From assembly GCA_002256245.1 (NCBI GenBank), contig NKIU01000012.1:1-64000 (forward strand): a DNA stretch of 64,000 nucleotides, given 5' to 3'. Shown here piece after piece: positions 1 to 8,563 of the stretch. The notes under the pieces are model-generated. The model was given only the letters and a program-made list of their open reading frames with translations. It did no database searches and was not told where the DNA came from. Source of the DNA: Pseudorhodobacter sp. PARRP1. Lineage in GTDB: Bacteria; Pseudomonadota; Alphaproteobacteria; Rhodobacterales; Rhodobacteraceae. The position numbers and the translations under genes are program-made. Positions within the stretch are counted from its first letter, which is position 1, and each line of letters opens with the position of its first letter.

Positions 1-771
1 CATCCAGCCCGAGGCATAGGCGATGACGGGGTCGCGGAAGCGCTGCACCCATGGGCTGGCAAAGGCGGAAGGCGGGGCGAGGATCAGTTGCGCGTCGCCG
101 GGGTCGGTGGCGGATACCAGCGGGCCAAGGTCGATGCCTTGTTCCACATGGTAATCACACAGCCGTTTCAGCGCGCCGTGGATGGCGATGGGGGCGGTGT
201 GGCCTGCCGCGCGGGCAAGGGCGATCACCCGTTGGGCTTTGCCAAGCGCATAAGCGCCCACCAGATGCGGGCGGTCGGGGAATTCGGCCATGCTGGCCAG
301 CAGGCGCGCGGCCTCGGCAATCGGGTCGGGGTGGCGGAAGACGGGCAGGCCAAAGGTGGCCTCGGTGATGAAGATATCGCAGGCCACCGGTTCAAACGGC
401 AGGCAGACCGGGTTCGGCGCGCGGCAATAATCGCCCGAGACAAGGATGCGCGGGCCATTATCCGGCGTGATCAGGATTTGTGCTGACCCCAGCACATGCC
501 CTGCGGGGTGAAAGCTGACGGTGACACCGCCGATGCGGGTGGGTCCTTCGGCGATCTGGCGGGCGGCGGTGAAATCCTCGCCATAGCGGATCGCCATAAT
601 CTCCAACGTTTGGCGGGTGGCCATCACGGCCCCGTTGCCGGGGCGGGCATGGTCGGCGTGGCCGTGGGTGACCAAAGCGCGCGGGACGGGGCGCAAAGGG
701 TCGATGTAGAAATCGCCCGGCGCGCAGTAAAGCCCCTTGTCGGTGGGATAAAGGATGTCTTCGGCGCGCAT
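1..771 (-). CDS. Ligase-associated DNA exonuclease (MBL fold), 3' end cut by window edge
   Basis: This is the N-terminal 257 residues of a metallo-beta-lactamase-fold protein; the rest lies left of the window. It opens MRAEDILYPTDKGLYCAPGD and carries the metal-binding HGHADHA motif near residue 40. Later signatures include SGDYCRAPNPVC and TEATFG. This matches the putative exonuclease family that normally sits beside an ATP-dependent DNA ligase and acts in DNA repair, so a ligase gene may follow to the left of the window (inference). Its ATG overlaps the TGA of the upstream MFS gene as TGATG, which suggests translational coupling. The family assignment is from memory of the motif pattern. 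Confidence 0.85.
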   Translation of the reverse strand, partial: MRAEDILYPTDKGLYCAPGDFYIDPLRPVPRALVTHGHADHARPGNGAVMATRQTLEIMAIRYGEDFTAARQIAEGPTRIGGVTVSFHPAGHVLGSAQILITPDNGPRILVSGDYCRAPNPVCLPFEPVACDIFITEATFGLPVFRHPDPIAEAARLLASMAEFPDRPHLVGAYALGKAQRVIALARAAGHTAPIAIHGALKRLCDYHVEQGIDLGPLVSATDPGDAQLILAPPSAFASPWVQRFRDPVIAYASGWM

Positions 772-2027
772 CAGGGTTCGTGGTCCTTTGACGGCAGGGC
801 GATCACCAAGGCGAGTGCTGCCAGTTTCAGCACGCAGGGGATCACGGCATAGGCGATGTTCAGGGTGCTTAGGGCTTGTGGGCTGTTAACCGCGCCGGGG
901 GTGAAACCGTTCCATTGCAGCAAGGGCATGACGATAAAAGCCGCTAGCGCCAGCCCTAGTTTGCCCGCAAAGGCCCAGATGCCAAAGGCGAGCGAGGCTT
1001 TCAGGCCCGCCCGCGTCAGCGCCACCGAAAACATCGCGGGCAGCAGGATGGTGTCAGACCCGAGTGCTGCGCCTGCTGCAACGCAGATGATCGCAAAGCC
1101 AAGGTAATCGCCGGGCGCCAGATAGGCCGCGCCCGCAAAGCCCGCGATGGCAAGGGGCATCGAGATCATTAGCGTGGTCTTGGCCCCTATCCGCTGGCTG
1201 ATGCGGGTCCAGATCGGCACGCTTAGCCCTGCGCTGAGGAAGAACAGCGCCAGCAACCCCCCTGCCCTGCCCGGCAGTTGCAAACGATCTTCGACGAAGA
1301 ACAAAAACAGGGTCGAGGTGATGGCGACGGGCAGGCTGTTGACCAAGGCCAGCACCAGAATCCGCAAGGCTCCGGCATTGGCGAGACCTGCGAGGGAAAA
1401 GGACTGTCCCATCACCACCGGGCGCTGCCAGATGCTGTAGCTGAGCACGGCAGTCAGCACCGCAAGCCCGCCCAGAGCCAGCCCGAAGGCCGGATAACCC
1501 TGCCCCCCTGCCCCCAGTGCCACCAGCAGCGCAGGCGCAAGGGCGGCCAAAATGACGCCCGCGAGCATCCCGCCCTCGCGCCAAGCGGCGAGGGTCAGCA
1601 GGGCTGCGGGCTCGGGCCGCGCGGCCAAGGTGGCGCTGCGGCCATACAGCAGGATGGTGCCAAGGCTGTAGGCCGAAAACAGCAGGATCAGGGCGGCCAC
1701 CAGTTGTGCTGTCACATGAGGGCCGGGGGAGAGCGAAAACAGCAGCGGAAAGCCCACCGCCAGCCCCGCCACGGCGGCCATGGCGAAGGCGGTTTGCAGG
1801 CGCGGCCAACGGTCTATCGCCCAGCCGATCAGCGGGTCTTGCGCAAGGTCAATCACCCGGATCAGCAGCAAGATGGTGCCGATGGTGCCCAGACTGATGC
1901 CAAGATTGATCGCGGCGAATTGCGGCAGGTGGATGTAAAGCGGGATGCCGGTGGCCGCCAGCAGCAGCGCATACAGGCTGACGCGGGGGTAATGGCTTGT
2001 GCCAGTTGGGGCGCGGTTGGTTGGCAT
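771..2027 (-). CDS. MFS transporter, GPH (sugar:cation symporter)-like
   Basis: A 418-residue integral membrane protein with about twelve hydrophobic segments. The early motif DLAQDPLIGWAIDRWPR resembles the loop 2-3 signature of the glycoside-pentoside-hexuronide branch of the major facilitator superfamily. The start MPTNRAPTGTSHYPRVSLYA was chosen because the first membrane helix follows directly; an upstream in-frame ATG at 2177 would add about 50 non-membrane residues and overlap the neighbouring gene. The substrate cannot be read from the sequence. It is followed, with stop/start overlap, by the exonuclease gene, and preceded by the hydrolase gene 71 bases upstream. Confidence 0.8.
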   Translation of the reverse strand: MPTNRAPTGTSHYPRVSLYALLLAATGIPLYIHLPQFAAINLGISLGTIGTILLLIRVIDLAQDPLIGWAIDRWPRLQTAFAMAAVAGLAVGFPLLFSLSPGPHVTAQLVAALILLFSAYSLGTILLYGRSATLAARPEPAALLTLAAWREGGMLAGVILAALAPALLVALGAGGQGYPAFGLALGGLAVLTAVLSYSIWQRPVVMGQSFSLAGLANAGALRILVLALVNSLPVAITSTLFLFFVEDRLQLPGRAGGLLALFFLSAGLSVPIWTRISQRIGAKTTLMISMPLAIAGFAGAAYLAPGDYLGFAIICVAAGAALGSDTILLPAMFSVALTRAGLKASLAFGIWAFAGKLGLALAAFIVMPLLQWNGFTPGAVNSPQALSTLNIAYAVIPCVLKLAALALVIALPSKDHEP

Positions 2028-2098
2028 GGGGTAGGCCTTTGCAACGGGTTGGCTGTGATATGGGCCGGTTTTGCCGCAGGGCCAGTCGGGCCCTTGGT

Positions 2099-3577
2099 TT
2101 AAGCCGGGGCAAACAGCGGAAAGCTGACGCCAAGCGCCCATGCAAGGCAAAGGCCCAAGCCAACCCCCGCCGCCCAAGCGCCCCCGCGTTGCCCGACCCA
2201 GCGGCCCAACAGGCCATGCACCAGAAAGAACAGCACGAAGACCGGCAGCACGATCAAGACGAAGGTCAGATCATCGGGCCGCAGCAAGGCCGCCACGATC
2301 AGCGAGGCGAACAGCGCCAGCCGCGCCGCCGCCCTGCGCCACAAAGCGGCGCGTCCGGCTTGGGTCAGGTGGCTGTCGGCCAACATGCAGGGGATGGTGC
2401 CCAAGGCAAGGGCTGCGATGATCGGCAGGCGCTGCGCTGTGGGCAGGAAGTTCGCGGCATAACGGTCAAGGGCGAGGCCAAATACCGCGATGCCCCAAGC
2501 CGCGAGGATCAGCGCCGACAGGGCTGCGGCTGTGCCGGGCCAGCGCGGCCACGTCCGCAGGATCGCCAGTTGCAACACACCGAACAGCGCCAGATGCAGC
2601 ATCAGGTAGTCGGCCACCAGCACAGGCAGAAAGTTGCGATAGAATGGTGTGATCAGCAGCGGCGTTACCGCCAGCGGGATCAGGATGGCCAGCAGAAAGC
2701 GGCCCAAAGGGATGGCGGGTGCTGTGGGGCCAGCGGGCAGTTTGGCGGCAAGCGGGGAAAAGCCCAGAACGATGCCGCCCAGCAGCGCGAGTATCCACCA
2801 GCCGCGCGGGGTGGGCTTGGTGGCGCTGGTGTGCTTGAAGCTGGTGTCGAACCAGTCTTGTGCTGTCTGCACCGCGCTGGGGCTGAACAGCACGCCGACA
2901 TGCTCGACGCCCGGGGCCACCATTGTGGCGCGGCGGGTGGGGCCGGAGTGCACCACCGCGCCCTCGGTGGCCGCAGGGTCCACCAGACGGGCGGCGTCCA
3001 GCCCTGCCTTGCGCAGAAAGCTTTCCCATTGCCCCGAAATCACCAGCAACTGCTGCGGGGCCGTGGCTGTCACCGCCTGCGAGAACATCGAAATCGCCAC
3101 CACGGCCTGCACGGGTTGGCCTTGCGCAGTCTCGGCAATACTGGCGCGGATGATGATGTCGGTGGCCATTGAATGACCCAACAGGCCCACACGATTGTCA
3201 CCCGGCAGGCTGCGGGCGTAGGCGATCACCCGGCGCGTCTCGGCCACCAGCAGGGCTGTGGTGCCATCGACCGAGGTGACATCGCCCGACATCGGTTTGG
3301 GGTTGCGGCCATGGCCTTCAAAATCGAACGCCACCACCCGGTAGCCGGCTTGGGCAAGGGCGAGGGAATAGGATTGCATGATCTGACGCGAGCCTGCAAA
3401 GCCATGCGCCACCACGACAATGGGGCCAGTGGCGTCGCGTTGATAGAGGGTGACGGGGGTGGTGCCGATGCGCAGATCGGAAATCTGCAACCCCGCCCGC
3501 GCGCGTTCGAGTTGGAACAGCGCAACAAGGCAAAGCAGCAGCGCCATGATGCCGACAAGGGCGCGAAATCGGATCAC
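2099..3577 (-). CDS. Membrane-anchored alpha/beta hydrolase
   Basis: About 492 residues if the GTG at 3577 is used; an ATG at 3547 and one at 3718 are alternatives and none has a clear Shine-Dalgarno. After an N-terminal hydrophobic anchor (ALVGIMALLLCLVALF) comes an alpha/beta hydrolase domain with an oxyanion-type VVVAHGFAGS, the strand AFDFEGHGRN, and the nucleophile-elbow position GLLGHSMATD. A Ser follows the His, but the pattern is GHSM rather than a classic GxSxG. The C-terminal half holds roughly six to eight membrane segments. The substrate is unknown. It is tandem with the MFS gene on the same strand. Confidence 0.7.
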   Translation of the reverse strand: MIRFRALVGIMALLLCLVALFQLERARAGLQISDLRIGTTPVTLYQRDATGPIVVVAHGFAGSRQIMQSYSLALAQAGYRVVAFDFEGHGRNPKPMSGDVTSVDGTTALLVAETRRVIAYARSLPGDNRVGLLGHSMATDIIIRASIAETAQGQPVQAVVAISMFSQAVTATAPQQLLVISGQWESFLRKAGLDAARLVDPAATEGAVVHSGPTRRATMVAPGVEHVGVLFSPSAVQTAQDWFDTSFKHTSATKPTPRGWWILALLGGIVLGFSPLAAKLPAGPTAPAIPLGRFLLAILIPLAVTPLLITPFYRNFLPVLVADYLMLHLALFGVLQLAILRTWPRWPGTAAALSALILAAWGIAVFGLALDRYAANFLPTAQRLPIIAALALGTIPCMLADSHLTQAGRAALWRRAAARLALFASLIVAALLRPDDLTFVLIVLPVFVLFFLVHGLLGRWVGQRGGAWAAGVGLGLCLAWALGVSFPLFAPA

Positions 3578-3747
3578 ATCGGGGCTTTGCGGTTGGGGCG
3601 CGGGCGGGGCCGCGCGGTGGGATTTGCTGCCCAAGATCAGCCAGCCTGCCGCGCGGCGCAAATGGTTTTTGCAGGGCTGGTGGCAACCCGCGGGGAGGGC
3701 CATTCGCCCCCCCCGCACCCCCCCTGCCCTATCCGGCCCGCGTTTCG

Positions 3748-4731
3748 CTATCCCAAGGCGGCGCAGAACGCGGCGATGGCGGTTTCCAGACGGTTGCGCG
3801 GGGTGTGGGTGAAATCGCGATCCAGCTGCAAGGCGATTTCGCCCGGCGCGATGGTGCAGGTGACGGCCCCGCCGAGCAGGGTCAGCCGGATCATCTCGCC
3901 GCGCGGTTTGGCGGCGGCGTGGCTGCGGGCTTGTCCCCGCGGGGACAGGTGCGCTGTGATCTGCGGGGTTTCAGCGTCGGCTGCGAACAGGCGCAGGATC
4001 TCAAGCTCGGCTGCGGCGTCGCGGTCGGGGTGATCGCGCAGGGCCTTGTGCAGGGCTGCGCTGCGGCCTGGATCGTGCTTGAGCGCCAGATTGAGGTTGA
4101 CGCCCAAGGCGCGCGGGATGGCTTCGGGAAACTCCAGCACCTTTTCCAGCCGGACCATCAGCTCGGCAAAGTGGCGGATGTAGTTGCGCCTTTGCCGACT
4201 GGTCGAGGCGAACAACTCGTCAATCGCGTCATCGAGCGTGGGGCAGGCGATGGCGCGGTCGTAGCGGTAGATGGTGGCAATCCGCCCCATCTCGGCCCAG
4301 GACAGGTTTTTGCGCACCAGATTTTCATCGACCATGCGGCGGTAAAGCTGATCAATCGGGGTGTAGTCTGCAACCGGAATGGCCGCGATTTCGGCAAAGT
4401 TTTCCAATCCGGTTTCGGCATAAAGCGCGCGAAAGGCGGCCAATCTGCGCCAGCCCTGCACCAGTTCAATCTGGCCGGGGCGCGAGATGTCGATGCGAAT
4501 CGGGTTCGACAGGCCGGTGGCGAGAATCGAGGCCTTGAGATCGTCGATTTCGGGGTCGATGTGGCAGGCGCGGTCGCGTTTCAGCTTGGTTGTGGTGATT
4601 GCATCCAGCGGGATGAACAGGATTTGCGGGCCTTGCGGTATCTCTGGGCCTTGCGGGCTGGGGGCTTCGGGTAGGGGCTCGGTTGGGGTTTCGGGGGCGG
4701 GTAAGGCTGTGAAAGGGCGGGTGATCGACAT
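3748..4731 (-). CDS. ParB-like N-terminal nuclease domain protein, divergent from repA
   Basis: A 327-residue protein starting MSITRPFTALPAPETP behind AGGAAA-like spacing (AGGAAACCCG). Residues about 45-150 form a ParB/Srx-type domain with GLSNPIRIDISRPGQIELVQ, GWRRLAAFRAL (compare GERRxxA) and ENLVRKNLSWAEMGR (compare ENxxRxxLxPxE). A putative HTH/linker region follows and then a distinct C-terminal domain. It is not RepB; that gene is separate, downstream of repA. It is transcribed divergently from repA across a 286-bp gap. A TGTCCCCGCGGGGACA palindrome lies in that gap and another inside the gene, encoding LSPRGQ. I infer a DNA-binding or partition-accessory protein. Confidence 0.75.
   Translation of the reverse strand: MSITRPFTALPAPETPTEPLPEAPSPQGPEIPQGPQILFIPLDAITTTKLKRDRACHIDPEIDDLKASILATGLSNPIRIDISRPGQIELVQGWRRLAAFRALYAETGLENFAEIAAIPVADYTPIDQLYRRMVDENLVRKNLSWAEMGRIATIYRYDRAIACPTLDDAIDELFASTSRQRRNYIRHFAELMVRLEKVLEFPEAIPRALGVNLNLALKHDPGRSAALHKALRDHPDRDAAAELEILRLFAADAETPQITAHLSPRGQARSHAAAKPRGEMIRLTLLGGAVTCTIAPGEIALQLDRDFTHTPRNRLETAIAAFCAALG
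3932..3947. repeat. Copy A of 16-bp palindrome TGTCCCCGCGGGGACA
   Basis: A perfect palindrome inside the ParB-like coding sequence. It lacks the TTGTGG/CCACAA arms of the intergenic copies and could be partly forced by codons, but it is identical over all 16 bases. Confidence 0.8.
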
Positions 4732-5017
4732 CGGGTTTCCTGTAAAATAAGCCTCGGGATGTGGATAACTTGGCCGCAAACCGGTTTCAGAAGCTTTCCG
4801 CAGGCGCGCGCTGGGGGGCTTGTGGGTGCTGCCTTTGCGCGAGATTTTGTCCCCGCGGGGACAAATCGCTGGTGATTGTGGTTTTGGGGTAAGCTGCCAC
4901 AAGATACAGAAATGTCTTGCGCGACTCGGATTCCTGCGCCATTCAATTACGGTATAAACGGAAATAACCGATAAATGCCGTAACAAACGGTGTTAGACAC
5001 TAAGTCTGGGCAGGACT
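4732..5017. promoter_or_regulatory. Divergent control region between parB-like gene and repA
   Basis: This 286-bp AT-richer spacer holds palindrome copy B and, at 4947-4983, a cluster of ACGG/CCGT words. An outer TTACGG (4947-4952) pairs with CCGTAA (4978-4983), and an inner CGG (4959-4961) with CCG (4968-4970); another ACGG follows at 4987. TATAAA at 4953-4958 could be a repA -10. RepA-RepB autoregulation of repABC operons is well known; these repeats as the operator is inference. Confidence 0.45.
4848..4863. repeat. Copy B of palindrome, in the parB-like/repA divergent region
   Basis: A perfect TGTCCCCGCGGGGACA lies 117 bases before the ParB-like start codon. On the minus strand it is preceded by CTTGTGGCAGCTTACC, then CCCCAAAACCACAA, then a 12-base spacer ending GATT. 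The same order is found at copy D. Confidence 0.9.
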
Positions 5018-6211
5018 ATGCAGGAAAAAGAGCGCGGGCAGCAGAAAAACCGGATCGACCGTTTGGTCGGCGAACATGCGGCCAAGCTGTCGGAACGGCT
5101 GATGGCGCATCGCACGCAGCTTTTCCCACCCAATGCGCAAAAGCAACTGCGCTCGTTCAGTTCGGGTGAGGTGGCGGGGCTGTTGGGCGTCAAGGATGCC
5201 TATCTGCGCAAGTTGTCGCTGGAGGGGCGCGGGCCGCAACCGCAGACGGGTGCGGGCGGGCGGCGGATGTATTCCTCGCAAGATATCATGGCGTTACGGC
5301 AGATGCTTGAAGTGGGGGCAAAAGCGCCCGGCACCTATCTGCCGGGGCGGCGGGCCGGGGATCACTTGCAGGTGGTGACGGTGATCAACTTCAAGGGCGG
5401 GTCGGGCAAGACCACCACGGCGGCGCATCTGGCGCAAAAGGCGGCGCTGGACGGCTACCGCGTGCTGGCGATTGATCTGGACCCGCAGGCCAGCCTTTCG
5501 GCGCTGCACGGTTATCAGCCCGAGTTTGATCTGGCCGATGGCGGCACGCTGTATGACGCGATTCGCTATGACGATCCGCTGCCGATCCGCGACATCATCC
5601 GGCCCACATACTTTACCAACCTGCATCTGATTCCCGGCAATCTGGAACTGATGGAGTTTGAACATGACACGCCGCGTGTGCTGGCCGAGCGCAGCGCTAA
5701 TCTGTTCTTTACCAGAATTTCCGATGCCTTGGCGCAGGTGGAAGCCGATTACGATCTGGTCGTGATCGACTGTCCGCCGCAACTGGGGTTTCTGACCATG
5801 TCGGCACTGTCTGCGGCCACTTCCGTTCTGGTGACGGTGCATCCGCAGATGCTGGATGTGATGAGCATGTGCCAGTTTCTGCTGATGACCTCGAACCTTT
5901 TGGGCGTGGTGGCCGATGCGGGCGGCAACATGAGTTACGACTGGCTGCGCTATCTGGTGACGCGATACGAGCCGGGCGACGGGCCGCAAAACCAGATGGT
6001 CAGCTTCATGCGCAGCCTGTTCGGCGATCATGTGCTGAACCATACCGTGTTGAAATCAACGGCTATCTCCGATGCGGGGCTGACCAAGCAGACCCTGTAT
6101 GAGGTGGAGAAGGCCGATTTCACCCGCGCCACTTATGAGCGCGCGATGGAAAGCCTGAACGCGGTGAATGGCGAGATTGAGGGTCTTATTCAAGCGGCAT
6201 GGGGGCGGTAG
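5018..6211 (+). CDS. repA: RepABC partition ATPase RepA (ParA family)
   Basis: A 397-residue ParA-type ATPase. An N-terminal HTH-like region (FSSGEVAGLLGVKDAYLRKL, about residues 48-67) is followed by a deviant Walker A, KGGSGKTT, near residues 126-133. Walker A' DLDPQAS and Walker B VVIDCPPQ come next. In repABC replicons RepA drives plasmid segregation with RepB bound at parS and represses its own operon. It is first in the order repA-repB-repC, with repB starting on the base after the repA TAG. The start is the ATG at 5018 and the length fits the family (about 400 residues). Confidence 0.95.
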   Translation: MQEKERGQQKNRIDRLVGEHAAKLSERLMAHRTQLFPPNAQKQLRSFSSGEVAGLLGVKDAYLRKLSLEGRGPQPQTGAGGRRMYSSQDIMALRQMLEVGAKAPGTYLPGRRAGDHLQVVTVINFKGGSGKTTTAAHLAQKAALDGYRVLAIDLDPQASLSALHGYQPEFDLADGGTLYDAIRYDDPLPIRDIIRPTYFTNLHLIPGNLELMEFEHDTPRVLAERSANLFFTRISDALAQVEADYDLVVIDCPPQLGFLTMSALSAATSVLVTVHPQMLDVMSMCQFLLMTSNLLGVVADAGGNMSYDWLRYLVTRYEPGDGPQNQMVSFMRSLFGDHVLNHTVLKSTAISDAGLTKQTLYEVEKADFTRATYERAMESLNAVNGEIEGLIQAAWGR

Positions 6212-7144
6212 ATGGCACGCAAGGATGTGTTGATCGGATTGCTGGCGACCCCTGCCCCCTCGGCAGCGGCACCGCCTCGGGCGCAAAAGGGCGCGATTGG
6301 GGCGGTTTCGCGCTCGATTGCCGATCTGAAAGCCCGCTCGGTGATCGAGTTGGACCCCGATCTGATCGAGGCGGGCGGCTTGCAGGACCGGCTGGAAAGC
6401 GATGCGGTGGACGACAGCGCGCTGGCGCGGTCTATCGGCGAATACGGCCAGCAGGTGCCGGTGCTGGTGCGGCCGCATCCTGACCACGAGGGGCGCTTTC
6501 AGATTGTTTATGGCCGCCGCCGGGTGCTGGCGATGCGGGCGCTGGGGCAACCGGTGAAGGCGCTGGTGCGCGATCTGGATGACCGGGCGCTGGTGCTGGC
6601 GCAGGGGCAGGAAAACACCGCGCGGCGCGATCTGTCGTTTATCGAGAAGGCGAATTTCGCGCGCCAGTTGCAGGAGGCAGGTTACGACCGCAAGGTGATC
6701 TGCGATGCGCTGTCGGTGGATAAAACCCTCGCCTCGCGCATGTTGTCGGTGGCGGGGCGGTTGTCGCCTGCGCTGATCGAGGCGATTGGGGCGGCACCGT
6801 CTGTGGGCCGCGACCGTTGGCTGGCGCTGGCCGATCTGGTTGAGGCGGGCGGTGACGGTGTGGCGGCGGCGGTGGGCGAGACATCTGACGCGCGTTTTCA
6901 GGCGGTGTGGGACCATCTGAGCCAGCCGAAAGCGGGGGCGACCGCCCTGCCCCGGCCTGCCCCGCAAGTGCCGCCGCGTGTGGTGCTGGCGATGGGTGGG
7001 GCGCCGTTGGCCGAGGCCACTTTGGGCACTACAACCATGACATTGAAGCTGCGTCTGGCGCAAACCGCCGGGTTTGAGGACTGGCTTCTGGATAACCTTC
7101 CCGCCCTGCTGCGCGATTGGCAGAACGGCAAGCCCAATGCGTAA
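6212..7144 (+). CDS. repB: RepABC centromere-binding protein RepB (ParB family)
   Basis: A 310-residue ParB-type protein. The N-terminal MARKDVLIGLL resembles the usual RepB opening (M-RK-LL). Residues about 50-150 hold the ParB nuclease-like domain with GRRRVLAMRALGQPVKALV and the ENTARRDLSFIEKANFARQL box. A central HTH follows (YDRKVICDALSVDKTLASRM). It should bind parS palindromes of the form GTTNNNNGCNNNNAAC; two perfect matches lie after repC. It begins immediately after repA, with no spacer, so the two are co-translated. Confidence 0.95.
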   Translation: MARKDVLIGLLATPAPSAAAPPRAQKGAIGAVSRSIADLKARSVIELDPDLIEAGGLQDRLESDAVDDSALARSIGEYGQQVPVLVRPHPDHEGRFQIVYGRRRVLAMRALGQPVKALVRDLDDRALVLAQGQENTARRDLSFIEKANFARQLQEAGYDRKVICDALSVDKTLASRMLSVAGRLSPALIEAIGAAPSVGRDRWLALADLVEAGGDGVAAAVGETSDARFQAVWDHLSQPKAGATALPRPAPQVPPRVVLAMGGAPLAEATLGTTTMTLKLRLAQTAGFEDWLLDNLPALLRDWQNGKPNA

Positions 7145-7177
7145 CCCTGAACCAGAAAGGAGGCACGGCCAGGCATA

Positions 7178-7231
7178 ACAAAAAGCCCCCCGGAACATGA
7201 CATTCCGAGAGGCCCATTCTTGTCTTTGCAC
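7178..7231 (-). ncRNA. RepABC antisense (counter-transcribed) incompatibility RNA
   Basis: In the repB-repC gap the minus strand shows TTGACA at 7261-7266, a 17-base spacer, and CTATTT at 7238-7243, predicting a start near 7231. It ends in a textbook terminator: an 11-bp stem with G-U pairs around the loop TGTCATG, then a T run (the A run at 7180-7184 on the plus strand). The length of about 54 bases and the location match the ctRNAs of repABC plasmids, which pair with the repC leader and limit RepC synthesis. Promoter and terminator are seen; the role is by family analogy. Confidence 0.8.
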
Positions 7232-7312
7232 TTCAAGAAATAGGCTCTCTTGTGTTCGGCTGTCAACCGCTGTTTTCAGCGGCCGGAGCAGTTTTGCCAC
7301 GTGATACCCCAG

Positions 7313-8536
7313 ATGAAGCATATTTCCGTGACGCCCTTTGGGCGGCAAGCGATGACTGCTGGCCTGTTGGCCGCGCGCGCGCTGAGCGATGAGGCCGCCC
7401 TGCCCCAATCTGGTTTGGCCCAGTCTGGTTTGGCCCGCATCGACAAATGGTCACTTTTCAACGACTTGCGCACAGCACGGCTGCGGTTTGGCCTTAGCGA
7501 CCGCGATCTGTCGGTGCTTTATGCGCTGCTGACCTTCCTGCCCGCCAAGGCGCTGGAGGATGCGGGCGATCTGGTGGTGTTCCCCTCGAACGCCGCGCTG
7601 TCAGACCGCGCACATGGCATGGCGGAAAGCACGCTGCGCCGGCATCTGGCGGTGTTGGTCAATGCGGGGCTGATCTGGCGGCAGGATAGCCCGAACGGCA
7701 AACGCTATGCCGCGCGGGATCGGTCGGGGGCGTTGGTGCAGGCGTTTGGGCTGGATCTGCGGCCCCTGCTGCTGCGCGCGGGTGATATCGTAGCGGCGGC
7801 GGCAGAGGTGGCGCAGGCCGCAGACCATCTGCACCGCGCGCGTGAGGCGCTGGTGCTGCGGATGCGCGATGCGGCCAAGCTGCTGGCCTACGGCATCGAG
7901 GCGGGCCTGCCGGGCGACTGGGCGGGGCTGGAGGCGCGCTTGCTGCCGCTGCGGGCGGCGCTGCGGCGCAAGATGGATGCGGATGTCGTGGCAGGGCTTC
8001 TGGGCGAAGCTGGGGATATCCTTCAGGCTTTGCGGGTGATGATTGATGTTAAAGCAGAAAAAAGGAACGGCACTGACGCCCATTCTGAGCGTCACCATAC
8101 GAATTCAAAGCAAGACTCTTATGAATTTGAACCTTGCCTAGAAACAGGCAGGGGCGACGGGACGGCTGCGATTGTGCCTGATCCGGGGGATGGCCCGCAG
8201 ATGCCAAGCGTGCCGCTGGTGTTGGTGTTGAAAGCCTGCCCGGATATTCAGCCCTATGCCCGATCCAACCTGACGCAATGGCGTGATCTGGTGGTGCTGG
8301 CGGCAGAATTGCGCGGGATGATGGGGATCAGCGCCTCGGCCTGGGCGGAAGCGCAGCGGTGCATGGGGCCAGAGACGGCGGCGATTGCGGTCGTGGCGAT
8401 GATGCAGCGGATTGGCAGCATTTCCAACCCCGGCGGTTATTTGCGGGCGTTGTCGGGCAAGGCTGCGGCGGGGGGATTCTCGGCGGGGCCGATGATTATG
8501 GCGCTGCTGAACAGCGAAGGCGCGCGGGCGGCGTGA
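7313..8536 (+). CDS. repC: Plasmid replication initiator RepC
   Basis: A 407-residue protein starting MKHISVTPFGRQAMTAGLLAAR. Typical RepC features follow: KWSLFNDLRTARLRFGLSDRDLSVLYALLTFLP and the winged-helix part SDRAHGMAESTLRRHLAVL. The C-terminal domain (about residues 300-400) has SNLTQWRDLVVLAAELRGMMGIS and the NPGGYLR motif common in this family. RepC is the initiator of repABC replicons, and the origin usually lies inside repC. The N-terminal part holds a tandem 15-base near-duplication (QSGLA QSGLA at about 7408-7437). An upstream in-frame ATG at 7250 was rejected because it falls in the ctRNA promoter region. Confidence 0.95.
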   Translation: MKHISVTPFGRQAMTAGLLAARALSDEAALPQSGLAQSGLARIDKWSLFNDLRTARLRFGLSDRDLSVLYALLTFLPAKALEDAGDLVVFPSNAALSDRAHGMAESTLRRHLAVLVNAGLIWRQDSPNGKRYAARDRSGALVQAFGLDLRPLLLRAGDIVAAAAEVAQAADHLHRAREALVLRMRDAAKLLAYGIEAGLPGDWAGLEARLLPLRAALRRKMDADVVAGLLGEAGDILQALRVMIDVKAEKRNGTDAHSERHHTNSKQDSYEFEPCLETGRGDGTAAIVPDPGDGPQMPSVPLVLVLKACPDIQPYARSNLTQWRDLVVLAAELRGMMGISASAWAEAQRCMGPETAAIAVVAMMQRIGSISNPGGYLRALSGKAAAGGFSAGPMIMALLNSEGARAA

Positions 8537-8537
8537 T

Positions 8538-8553
8538 GTTGACAGCTGTCAAC
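8538..8553. promoter_or_regulatory. parS-type RepB site 1, GTTGACAGCTGTCAAC
   Basis: A perfect 16-bp palindrome fitting the published repABC parS consensus GTTNNNNGCNNNNAAC. It begins two bases after the repC stop codon, a usual place for these centromeres. Confidence 0.85.
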
Positions 8554-8563
8554 CGAAGCCCAA

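Noticed and set aside
2140-3172. Plus-strand open frames over the hydrolase gene
   Set aside because: Arg/Gln-rich shadow translations; the minus-strand hydrolase has clear domain motifs.
7408-7437. Tandem 15-base near-repeat in repC as an iteron
   Set aside because: Only two copies, in frame and coding QSGLA twice; it is more likely a small in-frame duplication in a variable N-terminus.
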